NCBI GenBank assembly: GCA_963556195.1
Contig: OY744520.1
Location: forward strand, 2,342,001-2,406,000
Source: Sepiola atlantica
Taxonomy: Eukaryota > Mollusca > Cephalopoda > Sepiida > Sepiolidae
DNA: 64,000 nucleotides
Reading direction: 5' to 3'
This document shows, one piece after another, positions 38,541-49,613 of the stretch (positions are counted from its first letter, which is position 1; every line of letters starts with the position of its first letter). The position numbers and the translations under genes were made by a program. The notes below the pieces were generated by a model that saw only the letters and a list, made by a program, of their open reading frames with translations, was not told where the DNA came from and searched no databases.

Positions 38541-41048
38541 ACAGTAAACCACTTTAAAGAAAAAACCTGTGGAAAATCGTCTTTTTCAATACAGATTATT
38601 GAAAAATTTACAGATAATGGATATGATAGTTCTGGTAAGGTAGATAATAATACACTTAAAATGCGTCTAAATAAAGAAGATGAAATAATTAAGAAAATGC
38701 GAGTAATTTATCCATATGGTCTAAATGTAAAAATAAAAAAAGATAATTTACAAGACGAATCAGAAAATGTAGGGCGATTGTATACAGCTTTGCCTCGCTA
38801 CGGTACTAGAGATAGAACACATGTAAATAGGAACAATAGAGAATCTGCCGTTTCATGCGAAGAATTTTTTAAGAAAACTAAAGAGATTATCATGAATAAT
38901 ATTTCCGAGTCTTTTAATTACATTAGAAAACTTCTTAATAAAACCAAGAAAAAGGTATTAAAAGACATAGCATCTAAGATATTATTAAACCCGGATATGA
39001 TATATAGGATAGAAGAACTTCCTCAATGGTATGAGTATATCATGGATATAATCGATACAAAATTATACAAGCCACCTGCTGAGGGTATAAAAAATAAACC
39101 TCGAAATGTTTGTGTAGTCCTATATGAAAATAAAGGATTTGATGATATAAATCTGCCTAAAATATTTAATAATCCAGAAATCATTCAGTCACTGCCCAAT
39201 GAACTTAAAAAAGAGGAACAGAAACCAATAGTAACATATAAACTAGGGCAAACTATCCGGAATAAGGTTTTTAACTATAAACAAACTGTAGAGAATTTAA
39301 ATATTAATGATAATGATGAAATGTATATACCATCATGTGAATGTGAATCCTCCCCTTTATGTAATACTGACATAGGGCATATAATTACCGGTAATCTAGC
39401 GATAGTTAAAAATTCTAAATTAAGAAAACTCTTAAGTAAAGGCCCAAACTATAGAGAACCTAAATGTTTAAATTATGCGAAATGTGTTAAGGAAATAAAT
39501 AAAGCGTTAGATAATTTCACTGCATCCATGTCTAAAAAACATAAACTATTACACTCTACATTTGACGCATGGAAAAATAATGTACTTAGATTCGTAAATA
39601 AAAAAGTAGAACGTTTAAAAGAATTTAAACACCCTAAAAGAACGAATCCCCTCCTTAGAAATCCACAAATAACGACGGAGCTTGAAATGCTTCAAAATAG
39701 GTTTGTAATAGTTCCTATTGATAAGGCGACAAATAACATAGCTTTTATCTGTAAAAAGTATTATATACAACGCTTATTGCTAGAAGTAGGAATAATAGGT
39801 GAAGTTTCAGATACTTATAAATTAAGTAATAATAAAAGCGATAACATTATTATAAACAATACTGTTATTTGTGAAAAATTAGGATTAAAATTAGAAGAAA
39901 AATACAAAAAACTTCCATCTATGTATTGGATACCTAAAATGCATAAAACACCAGTTGGCGCCCGTTTCATTGTTGCCTCAAAAATGTGCATCACTAAACC
40001 CTTAAGTAAGGCTGTGTCTAAAATCTTTAAATTAATTATAAACCAAATAAATAATTTCCATAAAAAAAGTAAATTCTATAGTAATATAAACCTATTTTGG
40101 GTGGTAAATAATTCCGATCTAGTAAAAGAAAAATTAGATCGTATTAATTCTCGTAAACAGGCTAAATCAATCTCGACATACGATTTTAGTACATTATATA
40201 CAAAAATACCCCATAAAGAACTTATTAAAGAATTAGGTAATACTGTAGATTTAGCTTTTGCAGGAGGAAAAGGTAAATACATAGACTTTGCAAAATCTAA
40301 AGCCTTTTGGTGTAAAAATAAAAATGGTAAGACGAGTGTATCCAAAACTGGTCTGATAATGCTTATAAGTCACCTTATAAAAGAGAGTTACTTTCAAATA
40401 GGGAATAAATTATTGCTCCAAACAATAGGTATTCCAATGGGTTTGGACCCGTCTCCATTTTGGGCAGATCTATATTTACATAGACTGGAATATATATATA
40501 TGTCATCACTAATAAAAAATGATATATCTAGAGCGTATAGTTATCATGGATGTAGGCGATATATTGACGACCTTGTTTGCATTAATGATAGCGAAGAGTT
40601 TGCAAATACTAAACATTTAATATATCCTAAAGAGTTAAAATTAAACTGTGAACATAAGGGAACACAAGCTACTTTTCTTGATTTGGATATAAAAATTGAA
40701 GATAAAATATTTATCTATAAACTGTTTGATAAAAGAAATTCATTCCCTTTTCGTATCGTGCGAATGCCATATAAAAATAGTACTAGCCCTGTGTATATAT
40801 TTTACGGGAGTATTATGTCTGAATTTCTGAGAATTGCTCGTGTTACTTTAAAATTAGTAGATTTCATGCCCCCAATTTCTGATCTAATAATAAGAATGAT
40901 TAACCAAGGTGGCGATCAAAATAAAATATTTGGACAATTAAATAAGGCAATTACTCGCCATCCTGATGCTTTTAAATCTTATCAAATTAATCAAAATAAA
41001 CTGATAGAACAAATCATAGTATATATAAATAGAAATTATATAATATAA
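38541..41048 (+). mobile_element. Penelope-like retroelement, apparently Naiad-type, 5'-truncated
   Basis: The frame is open from 38541, just after a (TA)n tract that supplies the upstream stop at 38538. The 40 codons before the first Met continue the homology: NHFKEKTCGKSSFSIQIIEK, then GYDSSGKVDNNTLKMRL and EDEIIKKMRVIYPYGLN. I read this as the C-terminal part of an N-terminal GIY-YIG region, as in permuted (Naiad-type) Penelope-like elements. The canonical GIY and YIG motifs themselves are missing, having lain upstream of the TA tract. This is the only intact long frame in the window, so the copy is probably young. The 3' boundary is not defined. Confidence 0.85.
38661..41048 (+). CDS. Penelope-like reverse transcriptase (795 codons from first Met)
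   Basis: RNA-dependent DNA polymerase that would copy the element RNA at a chromosomal end or nick. Residues 1-20: end of the GIY-YIG-like region (VIYPYGLN). Residues 224-245: PSCECESSPLC followed by DIGHIITG, a Cys/His cluster likely to bind zinc. About 260: KGPNYREPKC, conserved in this family. 418-438: LPSMYWIPKMHKTP and ARFIVA, RT fingers. 506-513: TYDFSTLY with catalytic Asp508 (motif A). 590-600: GIPMGLDPSPF (motif B). 634-637: YIDD with the catalytic pair (motif C). 660-690: TFLDLDIKI, then KLFDKRNSFPF and a thumb domain. No frameshift or missing catalytic residue. The annotated Met is only the first in a longer open frame from 38541. Confidence 0.93.
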   Translation: MRLNKEDEIIKKMRVIYPYGLNVKIKKDNLQDESENVGRLYTALPRYGTRDRTHVNRNNRESAVSCEEFFKKTKEIIMNNISESFNYIRKLLNKTKKKVLKDIASKILLNPDMIYRIEELPQWYEYIMDIIDTKLYKPPAEGIKNKPRNVCVVLYENKGFDDINLPKIFNNPEIIQSLPNELKKEEQKPIVTYKLGQTIRNKVFNYKQTVENLNINDNDEMYIPSCECESSPLCNTDIGHIITGNLAIVKNSKLRKLLSKGPNYREPKCLNYAKCVKEINKALDNFTASMSKKHKLLHSTFDAWKNNVLRFVNKKVERLKEFKHPKRTNPLLRNPQITTELEMLQNRFVIVPIDKATNNIAFICKKYYIQRLLLEVGIIGEVSDTYKLSNNKSDNIIINNTVICEKLGLKLEEKYKKLPSMYWIPKMHKTPVGARFIVASKMCITKPLSKAVSKIFKLIINQINNFHKKSKFYSNINLFWVVNNSDLVKEKLDRINSRKQAKSISTYDFSTLYTKIPHKELIKELGNTVDLAFAGGKGKYIDFAKSKAFWCKNKNGKTSVSKTGLIMLISHLIKESYFQIGNKLLLQTIGIPMGLDPSPFWADLYLHRLEYIYMSSLIKNDISRAYSYHGCRRYIDDLVCINDSEEFANTKHLIYPKELKLNCEHKGTQATFLDLDIKIEDKIFIYKLFDKRNSFPFRIVRMPYKNSTSPVYIFYGSIMSEFLRIARVTLKLVDFMPPISDLIIRMINQGGDQNKIFGQLNKAITRHPDAFKSYQINQNKLIEQIIVYINRNYII

Positions 41049-41127
41049 ATAAACGTATATATAACACATCTGCTAATTATAATAAGAAAAACAATAAAAA
41101 TACAGTAGAAAGAAAGAAAGAAATGTT

Positions 41128-41158
<31 letters not shown>

Positions 41159-41320
41159 GTTCATAACTATGAACGCTGATTTTTAAACACCGGGAGTTGG
41201 TAAATAAGAAGAAGAAAAAGAGAACAAATTAACGGTTAACTTACAGACGCAGATTTGAAACAATGAGAAAAGAAAAAAGTCGACAGTTGTGAACGCAGAT
41301 TAGTAAAACTATAGTGAACA
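41128..41320 (+). repeat. Purine-rich ~70-bp degenerate tandem units and (AAG)n
   Basis: An (AAG)n run at 41131-41155 is followed by three diverged units with core gaacgc(t/a)gatt or agacgcagattt (about 41170, 41247, 41291). These are separated by A/G-rich spacers. A small hairpin cgttcataactatgaacg lies at 41158-41175. Possibly the 3' UTR of the retroelement just upstream. Confidence 0.55.
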
Positions 41321-42008
41321 AGGAACATTAATATTTATTTGCAACGGGGAGATGGACAACAAAGTAGGACGAGGGAGAAAAGAAGGAACTAAAGGTATAT
41401 ATATGTATGTGTGTATGTAATATATATATATATATATATGTATATACATATTTATTTATTTATCTTTTATTTTTTGATGTGTTGATGTTTTTTATATTTA
41501 TAATATAAAACTAAAAATAATACATTAATCACTTAAATAATAGTGTCATGGATTCGTCCAAACACTTTAAAATGCAACAACATTTTTGTGAGTAACGGAT
41601 AAATTTTATTAGACAGACGAACAGCGCAGGTAAACATTTTTTTTTTTTTTTTTTTTTTTTTTTTGATGTTTTAAATAACTAATATAAGTTAGCAAAACAT
41701 TTATATGGAACAAAACGTAGATTTAGTATAAGGAACGTTTATGTTTTTGTCTTTTAAGGGAAGTGGGGTCTGATCAACTCTGCTGGGAAGCCATGAAATT
41801 AAATACTGTCTTGTTTTTAAATTCCCGAAACAGTTTTTCATGGTAAACAACTGATGATCCCTTAAAATAGTGTTAGAAACTAACTAATATAATAACTGTA
41901 AAAAATAAATTGACTTACATGAGTGATTTTCCACTGGAAGACTTGAGACTATAAGTTTTTTTTTTTTTTTTTTTTTTTTTATATAGTTTTAATGGTTGAG
42001 AAACTTCC

Positions 42009-42058
<50 letters not shown>

Positions 42059-42700
42059 GAAGGTAGTGCAGTATCAGTGCAGTTCCAACGAGAGAAAAGT
42101 ATATATGTAAAGGAGTAACGCTACCAATATTTGTAAAATGTTTTTTTTCAACATTTATTTATTATTTCATGGTTTTATCATTTTATAATTTTATATCATA
42201 TTTTTATCATTTTATAATATTATATAACGTGTTTAAAGCGGTGGTCCGCTTTCATCATCATTTGAGGAAATGTCTTTCGATTTGAATGTTGTTTCATTTG
42301 AGAAATTTTTTTATTGTATGACGTTTTTTCGCATGCGTGGGTTTACGGGTGTGTGAGTACGTGTTTTGATAATTTTATATCTTTTATTTTTTATTTTTTA
42401 TTTGCCATTTTTCATGCTTCTCTTGGTCAAGTACGTGTTACTTTGACCCTTATTCCATCAGTTATCCCAGCTTCTCAGGGTGCGTAGATTTTATTTTGAA
42501 ATTTAATCTTTTTATTGCTTTTTGTTGTTGTCGTCATCAAGACGGCTGCCGTGCCTGCGTGCGCGTGTGCGTGTGTGCTCGCATGCGTGTGGTCTGTTCT
42601 GAGTCTTAGGTGAGCAACACACACACAAACATGCACACACACACCTGTGCGCACACACACAGGCGTATGGTTTGACAGGGATAGTGAGGTGGATAAAGGT
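41321..42700. other. No gene; T-runs, (TA)n and a degenerate hammerhead-like hairpin
   Basis: Poly(T) runs at 41639-41664 and 41958-41980. (TA)n at 42014-42054. At 42230-42275 (minus strand) ATGATGA is followed by AAGCGG, ACCA, CCGCTT and TAAAC. This is the layout of a hammerhead core with changed first base and GAAA to TAAA. CA/TG-rich DNA lies from 42555 to 42665. Confidence 0.5.
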
Positions 42701-42701
42701 T

Positions 42702-42702
42702 G

Positions 42703-42751
<49 letters not shown>

Positions 42752-42794
42752 CACGCAGACACACATATACATATATATATATACAAACATATAC

Positions 42795-42831
<37 letters not shown>

Positions 42832-42860
42832 CATATATACACATACGCACATATATAAAA
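42702..42860. repeat. (TA)n and (TACA)n compound microsatellite
   Basis: TA tract 42702-42746, then TACATA/CACATA units to 42860. Overlapping frames on both strands are artefacts. Confidence 0.95.
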
Positions 42861-42960
42861 GATAAGTTAATGCAATCGGTCCAACTAGATTCGAACTTGG
42901 TTTAGCCGATTTCATAGTCCGGTATTTAATGTGCAACTCTAATATCTATTGTAAACGATT
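42860..42960 (-). mobile_element. tRNA-like SINE head
   Basis: Minus strand reads a box A-like region near 42950-42925, a possible anticodon arm (ccggactatgaaatcgg), and a clear box B AAGTTCGAATCTAGTTGG (42898-42881). It then runs into attgcattaac and a TA/CA tract. Acceptor arms are not visible, so it is a SINE head or tRNA pseudogene rather than a tRNA gene. Confidence 0.55.
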
Positions 42961-43261
42961 CATTTAACACAAGTTGCTATTTGACTCATAGCTGTGTAGA
43001 AGTGCGTACTAAGGAGTTATGTTCTAAGATTATCTTCCTTCAATAAGAATTTTCCAGTCTATAGATAACTATAAATAGTTATTTATGTTGGTGTGGTGGG
43101 TGTGGGTAATTGTTTTAAGGTTTACTTGGGTGATTATGGTAGTGGTTGTTGAATAAGGGTATTTTGTGGTGGTTTGTTTGTGTGGTGTAGGGTGTATGAT
43201 AGCTTTTTTATTGTATTGGTTGGTGTTGGTGAAACTATTTAAGTTTGTATTGTGTTGGGCC

Positions 43262-43300
<39 letters not shown>
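43262..43300. repeat. (TA)n microsatellite
   Basis: TA tract abutting the 3' end (minus strand) of the hammerhead SINE copy 1. Confidence 0.95.
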
Positions 43301-43302
<2 letters not shown>

Positions 43303-43460
43303 ATATTAAATTATATTTTGATATTTTACCTTCAGACGACGTCGTTTCGAGCTTTCGGCTCTCGTCAGTGGAGGTAAATAACAATTTAGACGATCACGAA
43401 GCGCGAACCCGGTTCACAGAGACACGCAAACGGTCGCCTTATCCCCTTGAGTATGGGTGA
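43301..43460 (-). mobile_element. tRNA-derived SINE carrying a hammerhead ribozyme, copy 1
   Basis: Minus strand: a box A-like TACTCAAGGGGATAAGG (43453-43437), a box B GGGTTCGCGCT (43410-43400), a linker GTGATCGTCTAAATTGTTAT, then a hammerhead (43379-43323), then an AT tail and (TA)n from 43300. The linker and hammerhead portions recur at 43641-43745 (minus) and 52425-52555 (plus), showing an interspersed family. Inference: pol III-transcribed, mobilised by a LINE or Penelope-like partner, with 3' processing by the ribozyme possible. Confidence 0.8.
43323..43379 (-). ncRNA. Hammerhead ribozyme (type I), near-complete consensus
   Basis: Minus strand: stem I strand ATTTACCTCCA (43379-43369); CTGACGA (43368-43362, fits CUGANGA); stem II GAGC, loop CGAAA, GCTC; GAAA (43348-43345); palindromic stem III ACGACGTCGT; cleavage base C at 43335; stem I return strand TGAAGGTAAAAT (43334-43323). 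Stem I pairs at 9 of 10 positions (one C-A mismatch). All invariant core bases are present. A palindromic stem III without a loop is known to favour dimeric hammerheads. Predicted cleavage lies between 43335 and 43334. Confidence 0.82.
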
Positions 43461-43640
43461 TTGCGAAGTTATAACAGTAACATTAAGTATAATTTACGTT
43501 GAGAGCGGCGACTTAAACAGCAAGACATTAAATAGAACTCATCAACAGAGTCGGGGGATCGCACTGAAGCATTAGGTGCATGCCTATTTTTTAATCTCTC
43601 TAAAGTGCTCGACTTTAATTTTACTTAAAAGGGCTTCTAA

Positions 43641-43745
43641 TAGTATTAAATTATATTTTAATACTTTACCTGTATACGACGTTCTTTCGAGCTTTCTGCT
43701 CACCTTCGTGTTAGGAAATAACAATGTCAGACAGTCACGGGCCGT
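43641..43745 (-). mobile_element. Hammerhead SINE, copy 2 (5'-truncated, decayed core)
   Basis: Same orientation as copy 1, displaced exactly 340 bp: (g/t)tattaaattatatttt at 43301 versus 43641. It retains GTGACTGTCTGACATTGTTA, stem II GAGC-AGAAA-GCTC and GAAA. CTGACGA has become a CACGAAGGT-like sequence and stem III is broken, so it should not cleave. There is no tRNA-like head. Confidence 0.75.
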
Positions 43746-43852
43746 GATTATAGCGTTGCAGCAAAATACGACACATGTAAAAAATGAAAGCGAAATAGGC
43801 AATAAAAAGAATAGTTGTATATGCAGAGATCCGCCAGTTTATTTAGCAATAG

Positions 43853-44240
43853 TTATAATTGCATACTACATCTGTTTTCAATGTACCCGACGCTGGAAGA
43901 TATGACCCTCTCAAGGTGGGCGCAAAATAGGTCACACGCATTGTCAACCGTGTCCTTATCTATAGCTGCGAATGGGTCCACGATGGCAGCCTTCAGAGAG
44001 TCGACCGTGTTGTGGGCGTGCTTGTATGTCTTGGCCTCGATCACTACTCAGAATAAAGTCAAGGGGGTGCAGTCAGGTGATGAGTGTAACCACAAATTCA
44101 GCGACTAGTGGTTTGGAACCTTGTTAAACAGCAACGGTTGGGTCGTCTTGACCTTGTGTGAAGAAGTGGAGTCATGTTGGAAGACGCATGGGCGTCCGGT
44201 GGCGAACTTGTATATCCAAAGCTTTACCATGCCCTTCAGC
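43853..44240 (-). pseudogene. mariner/Tc1-like transposase C-terminal remnant
   Basis: Minus strand: a VFQHDSTSSHK stretch (second catalytic Asp region, near 44190), LHSSPDCTPL (SPDLNPL-like motif with the third Asp, near 44080), VIEAKTYKHAHNTVDSLKAA (WxxVExK...HNT-like) and AIDKDTVDNACDLF to GYIENRCSMQL. This order is the mariner-type DDE/D C-terminal half. It carries a stop near 44107. No terminal inverted repeats or N-terminal HTH were found. Confidence 0.75.
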
Positions 44241-44773
44241 ATTGCCTATTATTTAGTTTACTTTTTGTTAAGTGCCGGTTTTTCTGCAACAATTCGTATG
44301 CATATATGTTTCATTTTACTTCAGTCGAAGTTCTCAAAAATCAAGAGGGGCTAATACTTAATCTCTATCTGAGACACATAGATATTCGAATATTCATAAA
44401 TGTTCTCTTTTACCTGTCAAACATTATGTTAGTAAAGAAGTTAAGAACATCAATGTTCCTCTCCAATTGACCTGTGAACTATGTTATAGTTTATCTTTAC
44501 TGTGGTCTCTTAGTCGTACCGGATTCCAGGACAAGAATTTATCTAGTCTGGTAAAGTATCCAGCTAAGTGCTGTTACTTGAAATAACAATACTTGGAAAA
44601 GGTGCATCATTCCTCGTATCAACCAATGTATAGCTGTGTCTCGGGATCTTATTTAAATATTTGGTCAGAGTTTACTTCTCATGTCTGGTTATCCCGGCAC
44701 ATCCATTTACAGAGAGACCGAAGACAGCATATATATATATTTATTTATATTTTTCCATTGCGTGTATTTACCC
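44241..44773. other. No recognised feature
   Basis: Short frames at 44121-44470 show no domain beyond the shadow of the mariner remnant. Confidence 0.5.
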
Positions 44774-45880
<1,107 letters not shown>

Positions 45881-45881
45881 C

Positions 45882-46917
45882 TCAGTGGTGTAATATATTG
45901 CATTGTTTTAGTGCACTTTTTTCTAGGTGTCTTCTTTGCGTATAAGATCCAAGCCTGAGGTTGATGTTCGATGGTGATGAAAGAAGTATAGTCGCGCTTT
46001 CAATGCATTTGCGGCGTGAGAGAGAGTGTTCGCTTTTGAGGAGAGTGCAGTCTGAAAAGTTCAGATTGTGAGTGAAAGTGTTCTTGTGTATCACTAGAGC
46101 GTTAGTGGAAATGTCGTGTTTGACGTCCCGCTGGTGTTCGTATATGCGACATTTTAAGTTTCTGGACGTTTCCCCAATGTAAAACATCGGACATGCGGCA
46201 CATTTTATTTTGTAAATGCCAGCAGAGGGAGAGGTGACTTTTGGGGGTGGTCGAGAGCAGGGTTTGGTATTAAGTAGATGTTTAATTGTTTTAGAGGTAG
46301 ATGTTACTATAGTTATGTCGGGTTTAAGTTGTTTCTATAAGGAGATAGATATGGGATTATTGGGGAGAACCATGTAAGATTTATTTTCTTCCGTTGTGTC
46401 AGTGTTATTTGTGTTGGTTATTTTGTGAGGAGATATTTTTGTGGAGTCATTTTTTTATGCTGTGGATGTTGAAGGCTTTTTGTTCAGCGTTTAGGATGAA
46501 GGATTAAGGATATTTTAGAGCTTGGTGTTTTTTTTAATGTTGGTTACTTCATTGCGGAGATAGGCAAGGCTCTGTTGGAGTCTTTGTAGCAGATCCTCTA
46601 ATAGAGCCGATGGGGGGGTAAGTATTTCTGCTAGTTTGTTGGCTATCTTGTGGGGTGTGCTGCTGATGCCCGATATGATAGGTCTCATGGGGATGCCATT
46701 TTTGTGTGTTTTTGGTAGGCCATAAAGTCTTGGAGTTCTGGGGGGATGTTCCAGTAGTTTAATCCAGGGAGGGGTAATCCGACAAAATCTTCCTTACTTC
46801 GCGTTTGAAGTGTTGTGTGTCATTGGTTATTTGTTGTGAGGTGGTTTTTGTGCAGATGTTGTCATCATTTAGTAAGAGCATGATTTTGTGTTGGTATTCA
46901 TCTGCGTCCATGATCAC
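45882..46917 (-). pseudogene. Canonical Penelope-like element remnant with internal RT deletion
   Basis: Minus strand, from 46917 down: a DADEYQHKI and NDTQHFKREVRKIL region; then in another frame LYGLPKTHKNGIPMRPIISG (fingers motif, about 46730-46670) and IANKLAEIL; then no motifs A-C. It resumes with a YMVLPNNPISISL linker, SAGIYKIKCAACPMFYIGET (GIY...YIG with a CxxC) at 46235-46165 and RNLKCRIYEHQRDV. It ends at the frame stop at 45882. The C-terminal GIY-YIG endonuclease keeps GIY, YIG, the conserved Arg and a distal Glu. It is a different lineage from the 38.5-kb element, with the endonuclease at the C-terminus here. Confidence 0.85.
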
Positions 46918-46926
46918 AAACTATAC

Positions 46927-46929
<3 letters not shown>

Positions 46930-46980
<51 letters not shown>
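46930..46980. repeat. (TA)n microsatellite at the 5' end of the Penelope remnant
   Basis: TA tract directly upstream (minus strand) of where the Penelope homology stops. Confidence 0.9.
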
Positions 46981-46983
<3 letters not shown>

Positions 46984-49537
46984 TGTATATCATACATATA
47001 TAAAATGAAATATGAAAAATAGTAAAATGGTTTCAGCTCAATACACGAGATAGAGCAATTATAAAATTAAATGAAGGAAGAGAGTACAAAGATTTACAAT
47101 TAACAAACATATATCAACTTCGATTGTTTAATACAAGGTGTACACGAAAAAACATGTTTATTTTTCTTTACTTAAGCCAAGGCTTTTCAAAGATTAAAAT
47201 ATTATCATCAGCAGAATTACATAGATAGATAAGTTGGGCAGTGGAAAAGCCAAAATTCAAAATTTGAAAAAAACATGAAGTAATTGAGAGTAAGAGTATG
47301 CGTGTAAAAAATATGGAGTCTGTCCAGTTGGGGAATGTCCGTTGAAAAGGTGTCCGGTGAATAGAGATTTAAAGATGGAAAAAAGGGTGTTCGTGAAGGC
47401 GGCGTTGAAAATGTTCAAAATGAAGTAAATCAAATAGAAATATGTTTAGTTCAATCGTATTCGTTATTCGGATGTATTTTTGAGAATTAGAGCCATTTAA
47501 AAAAAAAACTTCCGTAAACTGTGAATGAAAGTAGTTTATCAGTTGAGTTTGACATGTGTATATTATACGCAGGCAGAAATTTAAGTAGTGTCTTCGATCG
47601 AGTCTAAGAAAAGCGAGAGAGCTCTGGTCGGAGACGAGGCCAATTAAAGAAGTGGGGGAAGAGGTAAAGATAAAGGAGGTAGGTGATAGGGTAAGTTAAA
47701 TGAACTATGGCTGATGCTGGGAGAATATAAGGGGAACGGGTTGTTGGGTTACTGCTCATTGCTAGTAAGCAATACATCTATGATAGGTTTAGGCTGGCTT
47801 GACTTAGGAGTTGGGGTTGGGTTATCATGAGCTAAACACAGAAGTGTTTCAAGTCAGTAAGTAAGTAGTTCTGAAGAGGGGGGGGTCCAGTAATTAACAC
47901 GTTTTTTTACAAACTTATATATAATTCAGAAAGTTTAAAAGGGTTCAAATTGGGAAATTATGGTTCAGACGATTATAAATCGGGAATTTACGTGTTTAAT
48001 ATGTAATAATTCGAAGAAAAATTAGTATTTCAGATTTTAATGTTTAAAGACTTTAAAGAAATCCCAGTTAGTTAAATATTAAATGCATGACTAAATAAGA
48101 TACTTTAATGTATAACTGAAGTTAGGATTGGAAACAGCGTTAGTCTGCTTGCAACAATTCAGTTCTAGTATAAGGATTATGGGGTAGGATTAGGTTGAAT
48201 TATGTAACGTAAGTGATGAACTAGTGTGTTTAAATTATAGATAGATTTTAAGGGGGAAACAAATGCATCATTATAGAAGTAACTAGGGAGCGTAGTTATA
48301 AAGTGAGAGTAATGGAATCTATGAGAAAAATATTGTCGGTAGAGCGAGACGTATACAGCGTCGATGGATCGAATACAAGGAAGATAAAAAAGCAATAGAT
48401 ATGTGTGTACGATGGTTGGCCAGTAATTGACAAAAAGGGAATAGGAATTAGAGCGTATAAGTAGAAGCGTTCAGGATTAGTGAAGTGGAAGAGAATAATA
48501 TTATTTCTCAATTTACATTAAGTGGTATGGGTTAATAGAGGTATTAGGTGCACAGGGGAGGTTACGATATGCTATTGGGATGGTTATTTGTAACGTCGGA
48601 AAAGTTAAGAGTTAAAAAATTAACCTATTATAGAATTTAATAATTAGTCTAATATAAGAGATGGGGTTGTTGGCTGAGAGGATTGGTGTCAGAGAGAGTA
48701 ATGAAATTGATGTATTGTGCCTGCAATTTGAGAGAAGTTCATTTTTAGAGTTAATAATATTTTTGCTATTAGCTGCTGTCACTATCATAAATGTTTCTAA
48801 TGTACATAGTTGGCAGTAAGCGGATCCTAGAGTGTAAGCTTTATACGTTTTCAATATTGCCCAATGTAGGGAGTGTGGAGTGTTTTTACTGCTAAAGCTT
48901 TTATTAGATTGGATATAGAGGTACCAGTGGCATTGTTATTATTGTGCTTGAAAGAGTAGATATGGTTTGAGATTCGGGTCTTGATAGGGAAGGCACTTGC
49001 CTCAATATGAGTGTGTATTTTGTATGGGGTTGTTATTTATAGTATCGGGAGTGTTTTGGGTATGTATGTTCAACTTCTGGGCAAAAGTTAATTTGGAATT
49101 GTTAACTGGAGAAGATGAGATAATTTGAGGGGTGAGATCAAGGTTATTGTTAGTTAGCAGGAGTTGTTGGTTAGTGAAATAAGTATTATTTAGAGTGTGG
49201 TTTGATACAGGGAGTTGGATGAGGAAAGAAATGTAATTTTGGTGTCTGTTCGCATAATGGTGTTTTGGGGGAATTGTTTAACAATACAAGCGTATATGAC
49301 GTTACTTTGTATGCAATTGCTATTTAACGGGCATTCTCTAGATTTCTGGTGGTTACAATTATTAGTAAAGGGTATACTGGGTGCTGGTTGCTAGGCAGAT
49401 TTAATTTTTCTGTTATTTGATGTTATTATGGTTTGTGCTATATTGGGTATTACGGAGTAGGACATTTTAATAGAGTTTTTATTTTAAATAGTGCGGTATT
49501 AATCCGGGTTCTTGAATGAGTTATACAAAAATCTGAA
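46981..49537. other. 2.5 kb G/T-rich top strand, no gene recognised
   Basis: Marked G/T bias on the plus strand. The minus-strand frames (48177-48854) are rich in Ser, Leu, Ile and Tyr without family motifs. Possibly an old minus-strand retroelement like the region 11150-12230. At 47165-47215 a ctgatga...tttgaaaagccttggct tail motif is present on the minus strand. Confidence 0.4.

Positions 49538-49611
<74 letters not shown>
49538..49611. repeat. (TA)n microsatellite
   Basis: About 70 bases of TA. The minus-strand frames crossing it are artefacts. Confidence 0.95.

Positions 49612-49613
<2 letters not shown>

Noticed and set aside
40076..40345. Minus-strand 89-codon frame
   Set aside because: Shadow of the Penelope-like reverse transcriptase on the other strand.
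43404..43453. Possible functional tRNA gene
   Set aside because: Boxes A and B are present but no acceptor-stem complementarity; better explained as a SINE head.
47165..47215. Minus-strand CTGATGA...GAAAAGCC hammerhead-like string
   Set aside because: Stem II does not pair and stem I is absent; kept only as a retroposon-tail motif.
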